Below, in pieces: positions 10,149-18,297 of a stretch of DNA of 32,642 bases. The position numbers and the translations under genes were made by a program. The notes beneath the pieces are model-generated. The model made no database searches. It worked only from the letters and a program-made list of their open reading frames with translations, and had not been told where the DNA came from. Each line of letters opens with the position of its first letter. Position 1 is the first letter of the stretch. This DNA comes from Chloroflexota bacterium (GTDB lineage: Bacteria; Chloroflexota; Anaerolineae; Anaerolineales; VGOW01), in assembly GCA_016197225.1 (NCBI GenBank), contig JACPWC010000055.1, forward strand, positions 1 to 32,642. The letters are read 5' to 3'.

Positions 10149-12306
10149 GCGAAACGTCAACGGCTTTGAGTTCAAAATAGGCTTGCAGAACCTGCTGCAC
10201 CACCGGCCCGGCTACCAGCGAGCCTTCGCCGCCGTTGTAGATGAAGGCGACGACGGCGATCTCCGGGTTGTCGGCCGGGGCGTAGCCCACAAACCAGGCG
10301 TGGGTGGGCCAGCGGCCAAACTTGCACAAGTTCTTTTTTTGGGCGATGTTGTCGCAGTATTCGGCAGTGCCGCTCTTGCCTGCGAACTGCACCGTTTGAA
10401 TCTGAACCGGGCCGCCGTCTTCGCCGCCGCTTTTCAGTTCAATCCGATCCAGGTCTTTGCCGGTGCCGTCCACCACCACTTTTTCCATGCCGCGCCGCAC
10501 AATATCAATCGTCTCTTGTGAGACGGGCACGCGATCAATCTCCGGCGTTTCGGGGTCGCCGTCGCGGTAATTCACCTGGGCCGGGCTGAGGACGTAACGA
10601 ATGTCGGGCGAGCCGGAGTCCACAAAGCTGCCTTCGGAGTCGAGGGCGACGTTGACGACTCTGCCCTCGCCGTCCACGACTTGTTTGAGGAGGGTGGGTT
10701 TGATGAGGAAGCCGTTGTTGAGGAAGGGGGTGACGGAATCGAGCACTTGCAAGGGCGTGGCCAGAACGTAGCCCTGGCCGATGGCGGCGATGTAGGTGTC
10801 GCCGGTTGACCAGTTTTCGCCAATGTTGATCCGTTTGTAGTCGCGGTTGGGAATCAGGCCGCGCAGTTCGTAAGGCAATTCAATGTCCGTCAGCCGGTTG
10901 TAACCGAAGGCGTTGGCGTACTTGTAAATGCCCTCAATGTCCAGCCCGGCGATGTTGTCCGGCGCGTAGCCGCCGCCGATCTTGTAAAAGTACACACTGC
11001 ACGATTCGGCGATGGCGGTGATCATGTCAACGTCGCCGTGGCCGTCTTTTTTCCAGCAGACCACTTCTCTGGCCTGGCCAGGGTCGTTGGGAAAGTAGCG
11101 GTTCTCGATGACGATTTTGCCGGGATCGAACAGTTTGCGGTTAGGGTCAACGATGCCCTCTTGCAGAGCGCCCGCCGCCGGGACGAGTTTGAACACCGAG
11201 CCGGGGGCGTGCCGCCCGCTGACGGCCTGGTTGAGAAGCGGGTTGGTTGGATCGTTCTTTAGCTGGGTGTAGTAATCGAACGGGATGAAGCGGGCAAACT
11301 TCTGGTTGTCGTAGGTGGGCCACGAGACCATAGCCAGAATTTCGCCCGTCTTCGGATTCATGGCAACGACGACGCCGTTCTGCGATTTGGTGCTGTTAGC
11401 CCGCAGGTTGATGTCGTTGATCATGCGGGTGAGGGCGGCCTGGGCGGCGGCCTGCAAACGCACGTCGAGGGTGAGATAGAGGTTGTTGCCTGCCACCGGG
11501 TTGACGGGTTCCCCGATGGTGCGAAGCTCCAGCCCGGCGGCGTCCTCTTCAATAAACTTGAAGCCGTTCTTGCCAGCCAGGATCGGTTGCATCCAGGCTT
11601 CGATCCCGGAATAGCCAATTTTGTCACGCGAGGCGTCAAAGCCCAGCGCTTCGTATTGGTCCTTCACTTCTTTGGTGATTGGCCCCATGTAACCGACTAT
11701 GTGGGCGGTGAGCGGGCCGGTGGGATAGTCGCGCAAGGGCGCTACTTCCACGCCCACGCCGGGCAGGGAGCGCAGTTGTTCGCGAATGACGAAGGCCGCG
11801 TCCTGCGGCACGTCTCTGGCAATGCGAATCGGGTTATACGGGAAGCCCTCGTTTTCGGCCACTAAATCGGCGATGCCTTTTTGAGGCTGCGCCTCGCCGC
11901 CAGCCGCGCCGGCGTCGAGCGGCGGGGTGTTAACCGGCACGCCGGTAAGTTTGGAGAGGCGCTGATAAATAGCCTGCAAGCGAATTTCGTCATCGGGCAG
12001 GTAGGCGGGGGTGATGGTGATGTTGTAGGACGGAACGTTGCTGGCCAGCGGCACGCCGTTGCGGTCAAAGATCACGCCGCGCGCGGCAGGAATGTTGATC
12101 TTGTCTTCGCGGTTGTCACGCGCCGAATCGTCGAACTCATCGCCGCGAACGCCTTGCAGGAAAACCAGCCGCCCGCCGAGAATAAAGATCGCGGCTACGA
12201 TTGCCAGATAGAAGGGAACGAAGCGAAACGGGCTGAGCGGCGCTTTCGCCGGGTCGCCGGCTTTGCCGTCCGGTTCACGGTTGGGAATTTGCAGGGATGT
12301 TTTCAT
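10138..12306 (-). CDS. mrdA: penicillin-binding protein 2, elongation transpeptidase
   Basis: This 722-aa class B PBP cross-links peptidoglycan in the elongasome with RodA. It has one N-terminal membrane anchor (about 29-50), the dimerisation domain beginning RDNREDKINIPAARGVIFDR, and the transpeptidase domain with S370-x-x-K373 (APGSVFKL), S435-C-S437 (AESCSVYF) and K644-S-G (GKSGTAEY). Other PBP2-type landmarks are ELRGLIPN and GQGYVLATPLQ. The second motif is SCS rather than the usual SxN or SxD, a small departure. It overlaps mreD by 4 nt and the GT117 gene by about 11 nt, so the genes are translationally linked. A Gly/Glu-rich insertion at 130-145 looks dispensable. Confidence 0.95.
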
Positions 12307-12812
12307 GAGTCGATTTCCACTTGAGGCGAAGACACTTGCGCCACCAGCCGCTTGGTCGCCTGATACACCGGCAACATCAGCAACAGATTCAAAATGGTGG
12401 ACGGCAGGGTCACCAGGGCCAGCGTGTCGGCAAAATTCACCGGGTGATTGGTAAGGGCCAGCACCGACAAGTATAGCAAGTGATAGAGAATCGTGCCGAC
12501 GATGCTGGCCAACACAGCCACAATCCAGTTAGCCTGATAAAACCGGCCTTCGCTGAAGGCGATGATCAAGCTAAGGGTAGTGAGGCTGAAGGCGCTCGCC
12601 CCCAGTGGCCCGCCCGACAGCACATCGGCCAGCAGGCCGCCGATGAAGGCCCAGAGGGGGCCGTCGTTTTCTCGTTGAACCAGATTCCAGGCCAGCACCA
12701 CCACCAGCATCAGGTCGAAGCCGCCGCCCAGAATCCGAAAACGAGTGAGAATGGCTGACTGGAGGATGGCGATGAAAGCCAGAAGCGGAACGGCGATGAA
12801 GAGACTGCGCAT
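12303..12812 (-). CDS. mreD: rod shape-determining membrane protein MreD
   Basis: MreD is an integral membrane part of the elongasome that links MreC to the rest of the complex. The 169-aa length and five or so hydrophobic helices fit the family. FDLMLVVVLAWNLVQR followed by WAFIGGLLADVLSGGPLG is the typical MreD core. It overlaps mrdA by the 4-nt ATGA arrangement and lies 71 nt downstream of the mreC part, across a heptamer repeat. Recognition relies on both sequence pattern and gene order. Confidence 0.92.
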   Translation of the reverse strand: MRSLFIAVPLLAFIAILQSAILTRFRILGGGFDLMLVVVLAWNLVQRENDGPLWAFIGGLLADVLSGGPLGASAFSLTTLSLIIAFSEGRFYQANWIVAVLASIVGTILYHLLYLSVLALTNHPVNFADTLALVTLPSTILNLLLMLPVYQATKRLVAQVSSPQVEIDS

Positions 12813-12883
12813 GAACAGAAGGCAGAAGGTAGAAGGCAGAAGGCAGTCAAAGTTCTCAACTGCTTACTGCCTTCTGCTTACTG
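12813..12883. repeat. heptamer repeat hairpin between mreC and mreD
   Basis: AGAAGGC/AGAAGGT 7-mers occur four times (about 12817-12846) and are answered by CTGCCTTCTGCTTACTG on the far side, giving a potential hairpin that fills the whole spacer. Confidence 0.85.
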
Positions 12884-14563
12884 TTACGGAGCGGGCGTGG
12901 CGGTGCCAAGCAGCGGGACAATATCCGGCTTGTCGAAGTCGGTGATGATCAACACGACCTCCAGCCGCTGGAAATCAACCGCCGAGGTAATGTCGGCTTC
13001 CTGGAAAACATCCTGAGTTCGTTTGCGAACTGAGGCCACCTGGCCCACGACGATGCCGGGCGGGAACTGACTGCCCAGGCCGGAGGTCAGCGCCAGTTCG
13101 CCGGGCTGGAGATCAACGTCCACTGGAATAAAGTTCAGGCGCAGTTCGCCCGATTGCTGGCCGGTGACTACGCCTTCGGTGCGTGAGTTTTGCAGGCGCA
13201 CGTTCACTGCCGCCGAGGCGTCGGTGATGAGCAGGACTTTGCTGGCGTTGGCCGTCACTTCAGTGACCGTGCCCACCAGGCCCCGGTCGGTGACGACGAT
13301 CATGTCGCGCCCTACGCCGTCGCCCGCGCCCTGGTTGAGCAGAACGTAGCTCAGGAACAGGCTTTCGTCGCGCCCCACCACATCGGCGGCCAGATAAGAC
13401 CGGCCGGGGTTGTCCCGGGCGTAGTCGAGCAATGCCGAGACCACTCCAAGCTGGGCCTGGGCTTCGCGCAGTTGGGCGTTCTCGCCTGTTAGCTGGGCCA
13501 CTTGTTGCTCAAGCTCGGCGTTGCGGGCGCGCAGGGCTTCGAGGTCGGACGGGGCGTTGAGGGTGTTATAGATGTTGTTGAAGACGCCGGCCACGAAGGT
13601 TTGGATAGGAGCCAGCGGGGCCAGCAGGCCGCTCTCCAAAGAGTTCAACATGCCGCGTTGCCCCATGACGATGATAGCGATGCTGAGGGCACCGGTTTCC
13701 ATCAGGTCGGCGATGATTTCGGGCGGGGTTTCGTCTATGGTTTCCTTGAGCGAGTCGATGATGGTTTGCACCGAACCCGATAGTGCTTCGCGAACTTCGA
13801 TGGACGAGACTTCGACGGACTCGGGCAAGCCGCTCACCAGGTTGCGCCCGCGCAGGGTGATCGTCTTTTCTTCGCGCAGAGGGTAGGCCGAGCCGACGGT
13901 GACTTTGACCCGTTCGGCCATGCGCTCGCCGATGAGCAGGTTGTATTTGTTGCGGGCGTAGGTGATGATGTCGGTGTCCATCTCGTCGCCGGCCACGCGC
14001 AGGGAGCGGCTGACGACGATGCCGCCCATCGAAAAGACGGCTACTTCGGTGGTGCCGCCGCCGATGTCCACTACCATTGTTCCCCGGGCCTCACCGACGG
14101 GCAACCCGGCGCCGAGCGCGGCGGCCATCGGTTCTTCAATCAAGTACGATTCGCGCGCTCCGGCGGCAACAGCGGCGTCGTACACCGCCCGTTTTTCCAC
14201 TTCCGTCACGCCTGACGGAATCCCAATCACCACCCGGGGGCGGGGGATAGGCACAATACTTTGCTCGTGGGCTTTGGCGATGAAATATTCGAGCATGGCC
14301 TGAGTGATTTCAAATTCCGAGATGACGCCGTCGCGAATAGGCCGGACGGCGACGATGTTGGCCGGGGTGCGGCCCGCCAGTTCTTTGGCTTCGGCGCCAA
14401 TGGCCAGCGGGCGGCGGGTCTTTTTATCAATGGCTACCCAACTTGGCTCGTTGATGACAATACCCTTGTTACGAACATAAACCAACGTGTTGGCGGTGCC
14501 CAGGTCAATGCCAATATCGAGCGAAAACAGGCCTAAAAGCCAGTTAAGTGGACTTGGTGGCAA
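12884..14563 (-). CDS. mreB: MreB-MreC in-frame fusion lacking the junction parts
   Basis: One 559-aa frame joins MreB residues 1 to about 291 to MreC. The MreB part has the phosphate-1 loop DIGIDLGTANTLVYV, RPIRDGVI, GIPSGVTEVEKRAV, EEPMAAALGAG and the phosphate-2 loop VVDIGGGTTEVAV. It stops at PPEIIADLMETG, exactly where MreB normally continues to the adenosine loop (LTGGGALLRG-like) and about 50 more residues. MreC begins inside its membrane helix (ALSIAIIVMGQRGML), then its coiled coil (about 335-368) and beta domain (YLAADVVGRDESLF onward). The junction is at about 13690. The hydrophobic remnant is only about nine residues. The start is a TTG with GGAGAG upstream. It may be a genuine fusion, a natural deletion or an assembly collapse of roughly 200-260 bp; I favour a deletion. 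Confidence 0.88.
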   Translation of the reverse strand: MPPSPLNWLLGLFSLDIGIDLGTANTLVYVRNKGIVINEPSWVAIDKKTRRPLAIGAEAKELAGRTPANIVAVRPIRDGVISEFEITQAMLEYFIAKAHEQSIVPIPRPRVVIGIPSGVTEVEKRAVYDAAVAAGARESYLIEEPMAAALGAGLPVGEARGTMVVDIGGGTTEVAVFSMGGIVVSRSLRVAGDEMDTDIITYARNKYNLLIGERMAERVKVTVGSAYPLREEKTITLRGRNLVSGLPESVEVSSIEVREALSGSVQTIIDSLKETIDETPPEIIADLMETGALSIAIIVMGQRGMLNSLESGLLAPLAPIQTFVAGVFNNIYNTLNAPSDLEALRARNAELEQQVAQLTGENAQLREAQAQLGVVSALLDYARDNPGRSYLAADVVGRDESLFLSYVLLNQGAGDGVGRDMIVVTDRGLVGTVTEVTANASKVLLITDASAAVNVRLQNSRTEGVVTGQQSGELRLNFIPVDVDLQPGELALTSGLGSQFPPGIVVGQVASVRKRTQDVFQEADITSAVDFQRLEVVLIITDFDKPDIVPLLGTATPAP

Positions 14564-14595
14564 GAGTTCTCTCCGTTGTTTCCGTTACAATCTGG

Positions 14596-14626
14596 TTTCA
14601 ACTAAGCGGTGATTATACTCTATAAT
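14596..14626 (+). promoter_or_regulatory. promoter of tilS, near-leaderless
   Basis: A perfect TATAAT lies at 14621-14626, only 6 nt before the chosen ATG at 14633. The -35 region is poor (TTTCAA at 14596-14601, 19-nt spacer). Transcription would begin at or next to the start codon. The same 69-nt gap must hold the promoter of the divergent mreB gene, for which I see no clear boxes. Confidence 0.5.
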
Positions 14627-14632
14627 TTTTGC

Positions 14633-16060
14633 ATGCTTCTCGCCCCGGTTCGCGCATTTGCGCGGAAACATAGTCTGTTTGCTTCAAAACAGCGGCTGAT
14701 CATCGGCGTTTCGGGCGGACCAGACAGCCTGGTTCTGCTTCATTTGCTCACCCGCCTGCGCGCCGAGTTTGAATTGGACTTGCACGTTGCCCATTTGCAT
14801 CATGGCCTGCGCCCGGAGGCTGACGACGATGCTGGATTTGTGATGGAGATTGCGAAAGCGTGGGACGTGCCCTGCACGGTTGAACGCGCCGGTGTGGCCG
14901 CCCTGGCTAAAGAGAAGCATTTATCTGTAGAAGAAGCCGGGCGGCTGGCCCGCTACTCGTTCTTTGCCCGGCTGGGGTCAACTGCTGCCGTGGCCCACAA
15001 CGCCGACGACCAGGCCGAGACGGTGCTGATGCACTTGTTGAGAGGCTCAGGGTTGTCTGGGTTGCGGGGGATGTTGCCGAAGGCCAGTAATCAGTGGGCG
15101 GTGAACAGTGAACAGGTGATTGTTCGGCCATTGCTTGGCACAACGCGAGCCGAGATAGAAGCCTACGCCGCCGCGCACGACCTCAAGCCCCGGCTTGACT
15201 CGACCAACGCCGATCGCAAGTATTATCGCAACCGCCTGCGCCACGAACTGTTGCCACTCCTCGAAACCTACAACCCCAACATTCGCCAGGTTTTGCGCCG
15301 CACGGCGGAAGTAGCCGCCGGAGATTATGAACTTGTGTGTGGTCTTGTCGAGCAGGTTTGGGCTGATACTTTGCTCCCGTCGCCTGGCCCCACCGTCACC
15401 TTTGACCTCGCTCGCTGGCGCGCTCTTTCGCTTCCGCTGCAACGCGCGCTTTTGCGCGAAGCTATTAATCGTCTGCGTCCTGGCTTGCGCGACGTGGATT
15501 TCACACCGATCGAGAACGCCATTGCCTGGGCGCAAACCGCCGAGTCCGGCCACACCGCCGATTTGCTGGGCGGGCTGTGTCTGAAGATTGTGGGGCCGAC
15601 TCTGATCGTGGGCGAGTGGCAGAGGAGATTAGAGATTGGAGGATTAGACGCTTCGCGTGGAGATTACGAAGTGCCATTGGCGATTCCTGGCGTGACCCGA
15701 TTTCTCGACTGGCAGTTCACTACTGAAATTGTCGCCGCCTCTAACCCCGTCCCTGACCGTTGGACTGCCTTTCTCCCACTTCCACAGCTACCTGACTATC
15801 CGACCACCCGACCCTTCGACCATCTGACTATCCGCGCCCGCCGCCCCGGCGACCGTTTTCAGCCGCTCGGCATGAACGGCCACTCGATGAAACTATCCGA
15901 CTTTATGATCAACCAGAAGATTCCGGTGACCGAGCGCGACCGTTGGCCGCTCCTTGTCAGCGGCGAGACGGTGTTGTGGGTGTGCGGGCATCGTGTCTCG
16001 GAGTTGGTGCGGGCTGAGGCTAATCGCTGGCTGAGGGTTACGGCGATTCGGCAAACGTAA
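14633..16060 (+). CDS. tilS: tRNA(Ile)-lysidine synthase TilS
   Basis: TilS uses ATP and lysine to convert C34 of the AUA-reading tRNA(Ile) to lysidine, so that it decodes AUA and is charged with Ile. The 475-aa protein has the PP-loop SGGPDS at 27-32, HLHHGLRPEADDD, AHNADDQAETVLMHLLRGSG and RNRLRHELLPLL, plus the C-terminal TilS domain (TIRARRPGDRFQPLGMNG). This is the long, E. coli-like form. The ATG at 14633 is preferred because an upstream GTG at 14609 would overlap the -10 box. Two repeat insertions lie in frame: ASNQWAVNSEQ replaces a short loop, and RRLEIGGLDASRGDYE lies before the C-terminal region. It ends convergent to the GAF gene. Confidence 0.95.
   Translation: MLLAPVRAFARKHSLFASKQRLIIGVSGGPDSLVLLHLLTRLRAEFELDLHVAHLHHGLRPEADDDAGFVMEIAKAWDVPCTVERAGVAALAKEKHLSVEEAGRLARYSFFARLGSTAAVAHNADDQAETVLMHLLRGSGLSGLRGMLPKASNQWAVNSEQVIVRPLLGTTRAEIEAYAAAHDLKPRLDSTNADRKYYRNRLRHELLPLLETYNPNIRQVLRRTAEVAAGDYELVCGLVEQVWADTLLPSPGPTVTFDLARWRALSLPLQRALLREAINRLRPGLRDVDFTPIENAIAWAQTAESGHTADLLGGLCLKIVGPTLIVGEWQRRLEIGGLDASRGDYEVPLAIPGVTRFLDWQFTTEIVAASNPVPDRWTAFLPLPQLPDYPTTRPFDHLTIRARRPGDRFQPLGMNGHSMKLSDFMINQKIPVTERDRWPLLVSGETVLWVCGHRVSELVRAEANRWLRVTAIRQT
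15085..15118. repeat. heptamer repeat inside tilS (a)
   Basis: AGTAATCAGTGGGCG is followed by two copies of GTGAACA, a repeat style otherwise seen in intergenic clusters. It codes for about eleven extra residues between GLRGMLP and the VRPLLG segment. Confidence 0.7.
15623..15669. repeat. heptamer repeat inside tilS (b)
   Basis: GAGATTA, GAGATTG, GGATTAG and GGAGATTA units occur with an interposed CGCTTCGCG palindrome. The frame is open through it. Confidence 0.65.
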
Positions 16061-16081
16061 AACGACAAACGTCAAACGACA
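16057..16081. repeat. heptamer repeat after tilS
   Basis: AAACGTA/AAACGAC/AAACGTC/AAACGAC units directly follow the tilS stop and fill the gap to the convergent GAF gene. The same units recur at 27532-27613. Confidence 0.85.
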
Positions 16082-16084
16082 CAA

Positions 16085-16585
16085 TCACCGCGTCCTGAGA
16101 TGAGGGAGAAGAGAATATAGTTGAGCATTCCCGATCGCCCTCGCCGCCTGCGCCGCAAAGGCCTCCAATAAATTCAAATCGCCCTCGGTGAAGGGTTGCC
16201 CGTCAACGGCTTTGCCTGCATACAAAGCGCCGAGCATTTTGTCGTTTGCCCGCAGAGGCGCGATCAGGATCGGGCCGACTTCCAGCGCCGCCCAACGAGA
16301 GTCGGCCTGACCGTTGAGAATGTTCACCATCTGCCCGGTTTGCTTCAACTCGTCCAGTAAAGGCGCGAATATCGCTTCAGCCCCCGGCGGCAGTTCAGGG
16401 GTAGCGTGAAAACGCAAACCTGTGTCGCGCTCACCGAAAAGGAAGAGGGCGCATTGGCGGGCGCGCATCAGGCGCCCGCCGAGCGTCGCGGCCTGATTCA
16501 ACACCTCAGCCAGTTCCAGCGAAGCGTGAAGCGCTTCGCCGGTATCGTAGAGGGCGGCCATTTGAATCAGATCAAGGTATGGCAT
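16085..16585 (-). CDS. GAF-domain protein
   Basis: This 166-aa protein is a single GAF domain, a fold that binds small ligands or serves in signalling. ALHASLELAEVLNQAATLGGRLM is a typical first helix, and VGPILIAPLRANDKMLGALYAG with FTEGDLNLLEAFAAQAARAI is the classic end. There is no attached kinase, cyclase or DNA-binding domain and no cysteine cluster, so the ligand and output are unknown. It starts 4 nt after the GNAT gene with AGG just upstream of the ATG, so it is the last gene of a HAD-GNAT-GAF operon. Confidence 0.85.
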   Translation of the reverse strand: MPYLDLIQMAALYDTGEALHASLELAEVLNQAATLGGRLMRARQCALFLFGERDTGLRFHATPELPPGAEAIFAPLLDELKQTGQMVNILNGQADSRWAALEVGPILIAPLRANDKMLGALYAGKAVDGQPFTEGDLNLLEAFAAQAARAIGNAQLYSLLPHLRTR

Positions 16586-16589
16586 TGGT

Positions 16590-17525
16590 TTACCTTCCGA
16601 TTCTCTTCGCCATCAAAATATCCGGCTTGCCGAGGCCGTTGGCATCGGGAACCACGCCGGTGATGGTGTAGCCCATCTTTTGGTAGAACTCGTAAGGGTG
16701 GCCCTTGAAGTTGCGGATGTTCGCGATGTGCTCCCAGGTGTTCTTATAAAGGTCGGCGTTGGCGAGCGAAGTCATGTTGTCTTCGTCGTCGGAGCCGAGG
16801 GTGATAGTGAGGCCGCCGCGCTGGCGCACCTGCGTTTCAAAATCCTGCACCAGCGCCCGCCCGATGCCTTGTTGTTGCTCGTCGGGTTTGACGACCAGCG
16901 GGTGAAGCTCCCAGACGTTGCCGTCGTATTCGGGGATGCCGCCGATCCAGCCGAGGACGTTGCCTTCCTTGTCCAGCGCGACTCGACAAATGCGATCCTC
17001 AGCCAACATCTGGCGCACCTCTTTCAGCGCCGAGACCAGGTCGGGCCAGGCGTCCGGCCAGTGCTCGCGGAAGCCTTCGACGAGCAGGGCGGCGGCTTGC
17101 TCGACGGCTTCCGTGTCGCCAAGTTCAAGATCAACAATTGTAAAAAGAGATTCCATAAGCAGGCTCACGTTAATGACGATGTTAATAAGGATGACAATGC
17201 CAATGCTTCCGACCAAGGTGCTCCAGAGAATAAGCAGGATGTCTTGCCAGATTGGTCTCCTGTAATCCCACATGGGAGCAAAGAACACTAACCACCATTC
17301 GTATATCATTAGAGTCAAATAATTCAACCCCGAAAGACTCAAGGCGATAAGCACGGCTGGGTTGCGGCTGCGAAATCTAAAGGTGATGAACTCTCGAAAT
17401 AAAACTCCTTGCACATGCGCCATTTCAATTTGGGTATCAATGTAGTCCAACCCCGAGCGCCCGGGTCGGGTGCGGTAGCCGGGCCAGCCGGGAAGCTGTG
17501 AATGCTTATCTTGCGGAAAGCTCAT
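16590..17525 (-). CDS. membrane-anchored AAC(6')-Ii-like GNAT acetyltransferase
   Basis: This 311-aa protein has two parts. Residues 124-311 closely resemble the chromosomal aminoglycoside 6'-N-acetyltransferase AAC(6')-Ii of enterococci: WELHPLVVKPDEQQQGIGRAL (acetyl-CoA loop), RGGLTITLGSDDEDN, NADLYKNTWEHIANIRN, HPYEFYQKMGYTITGVVPDA and KPDILMAKRI. Residues 1-123 are a different domain with two membrane helices (about 57-84 and 93-119). An internal ATG at 17156 would give a soluble 188-aa enzyme close to the 182 aa of AAC(6')-Ii, but no ribosome site precedes it. The gene lies 9 nt after the HAD gene and 4 nt before the GAF gene. The true substrate may not be an aminoglycoside. Confidence 0.85.
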   Translation of the reverse strand: MSFPQDKHSQLPGWPGYRTRPGRSGLDYIDTQIEMAHVQGVLFREFITFRFRSRNPAVLIALSLSGLNYLTLMIYEWWLVFFAPMWDYRRPIWQDILLILWSTLVGSIGIVILINIVINVSLLMESLFTIVDLELGDTEAVEQAAALLVEGFREHWPDAWPDLVSALKEVRQMLAEDRICRVALDKEGNVLGWIGGIPEYDGNVWELHPLVVKPDEQQQGIGRALVQDFETQVRQRGGLTITLGSDDEDNMTSLANADLYKNTWEHIANIRNFKGHPYEFYQKMGYTITGVVPDANGLGKPDILMAKRIGR

Positions 17526-17534
17526 GATCAGAGT

Positions 17535-18254
17535 CTACACAAGTTCAGCAATCGAGGGTAAAACAATGTCGGCCAGCGGGGACAGAGTCTCGGCAGGGGT
17601 CACGCCCGAACTGACGCCGACGGCCAGCCCGACTCCGGCCGCTCGCGCCATCTTCAAATCCTGAGTCGAGTCGCCGACCATGACTGTTTGCGCGGGTGAG
17701 ATGTTCAGCTTCCGGCAGATGAACAAGATCATGTCCGGCGCGGGTTTGAGGGGCAGGCCGTCGTCGGCGCAGGCCATTGCTTCAATCATCGAAGCGACGC
17801 CCAAACCGGCAAACGTGGCCTGCGTAGGTTCGCGATCGTCAATCGTGGCTACCGCAACTTTTGCGCCGCGCTCATGCAATTGGCCGAACAGCGTCGGCAG
17901 GTGAGTGAGGGGTTGAGCGAGCGCTACCGGGTTGGGCAAGTGCCAGGCAACTTGCAAAGCGGCCTCCACTGCCTCGGCGGCCAAACCGGAGTCGTGAAGC
18001 GTGGCCGCCGTCAACCGGCGAATGCTTTCCATCGTCGTCCCGGCCAGCGGCCCGTCCGACACTTTCCCCGAAACCGGATCGTACTTCATCATCTGATACA
18101 AACGATCAGCCACCGGCGCGCCCAGCGCCGCTTCGAGTCGCTCGGCCACCTCCACCAGCCAGCGGCCCCACATGGCGTGGAAATCAATCAGCGTGCCGTC
18201 TTTGTCGAAGATCACAAGTTGCGGTGAACCGATGCCGAGCTTGTCGAGCGTCAT
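17535..18254 (-). CDS. HAD-superfamily phosphatase, phosphoglycolate-phosphatase-like
   Basis: This 239-aa HAD hydrolase has motif I FDKDGTLID (nucleophile and general acid Asp), motif II VAVATIDDRE (a Thr in the expected place), the lysine LPLKPAPDM, and motif IV VMVGDSTQDLKMAR. A helical cap domain of the subfamily-I type (about 25-100) suggests a small phosphorylated substrate such as phosphoglycolate, but specificity cannot be read. The ATG at 18254 has GGAGAAA about 9 nt upstream; the frame extends to 18305 without conserved sequence. It leads the HAD-GNAT-GAF operon and is divergent from the C39 peptidase gene with only 43 nt between. Confidence 0.88.
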   Translation of the reverse strand: MTLDKLGIGSPQLVIFDKDGTLIDFHAMWGRWLVEVAERLEAALGAPVADRLYQMMKYDPVSGKVSDGPLAGTTMESIRRLTAATLHDSGLAAEAVEAALQVAWHLPNPVALAQPLTHLPTLFGQLHERGAKVAVATIDDREPTQATFAGLGVASMIEAMACADDGLPLKPAPDMILFICRKLNISPAQTVMVGDSTQDLKMARAAGVGLAVGVSSGVTPAETLSPLADIVLPSIAELV

Positions 18255-18257
18255 ACC

Positions 18258-18290
18258 TTGACTTTCTCCGTCTTTGCCATATTCTATAGC
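18258..18290 (+). promoter_or_regulatory. possible promoter of the C39-like gene
   Basis: TTGACT (18258-18263) is followed after 16 nt by TATTCT (18280-18285), with an overlapping TATAG. The predicted start is a few bases before the ATG at 18298, giving a very short or absent leader. Confidence 0.4.
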
Positions 18291-18297
18291 CACTCGA

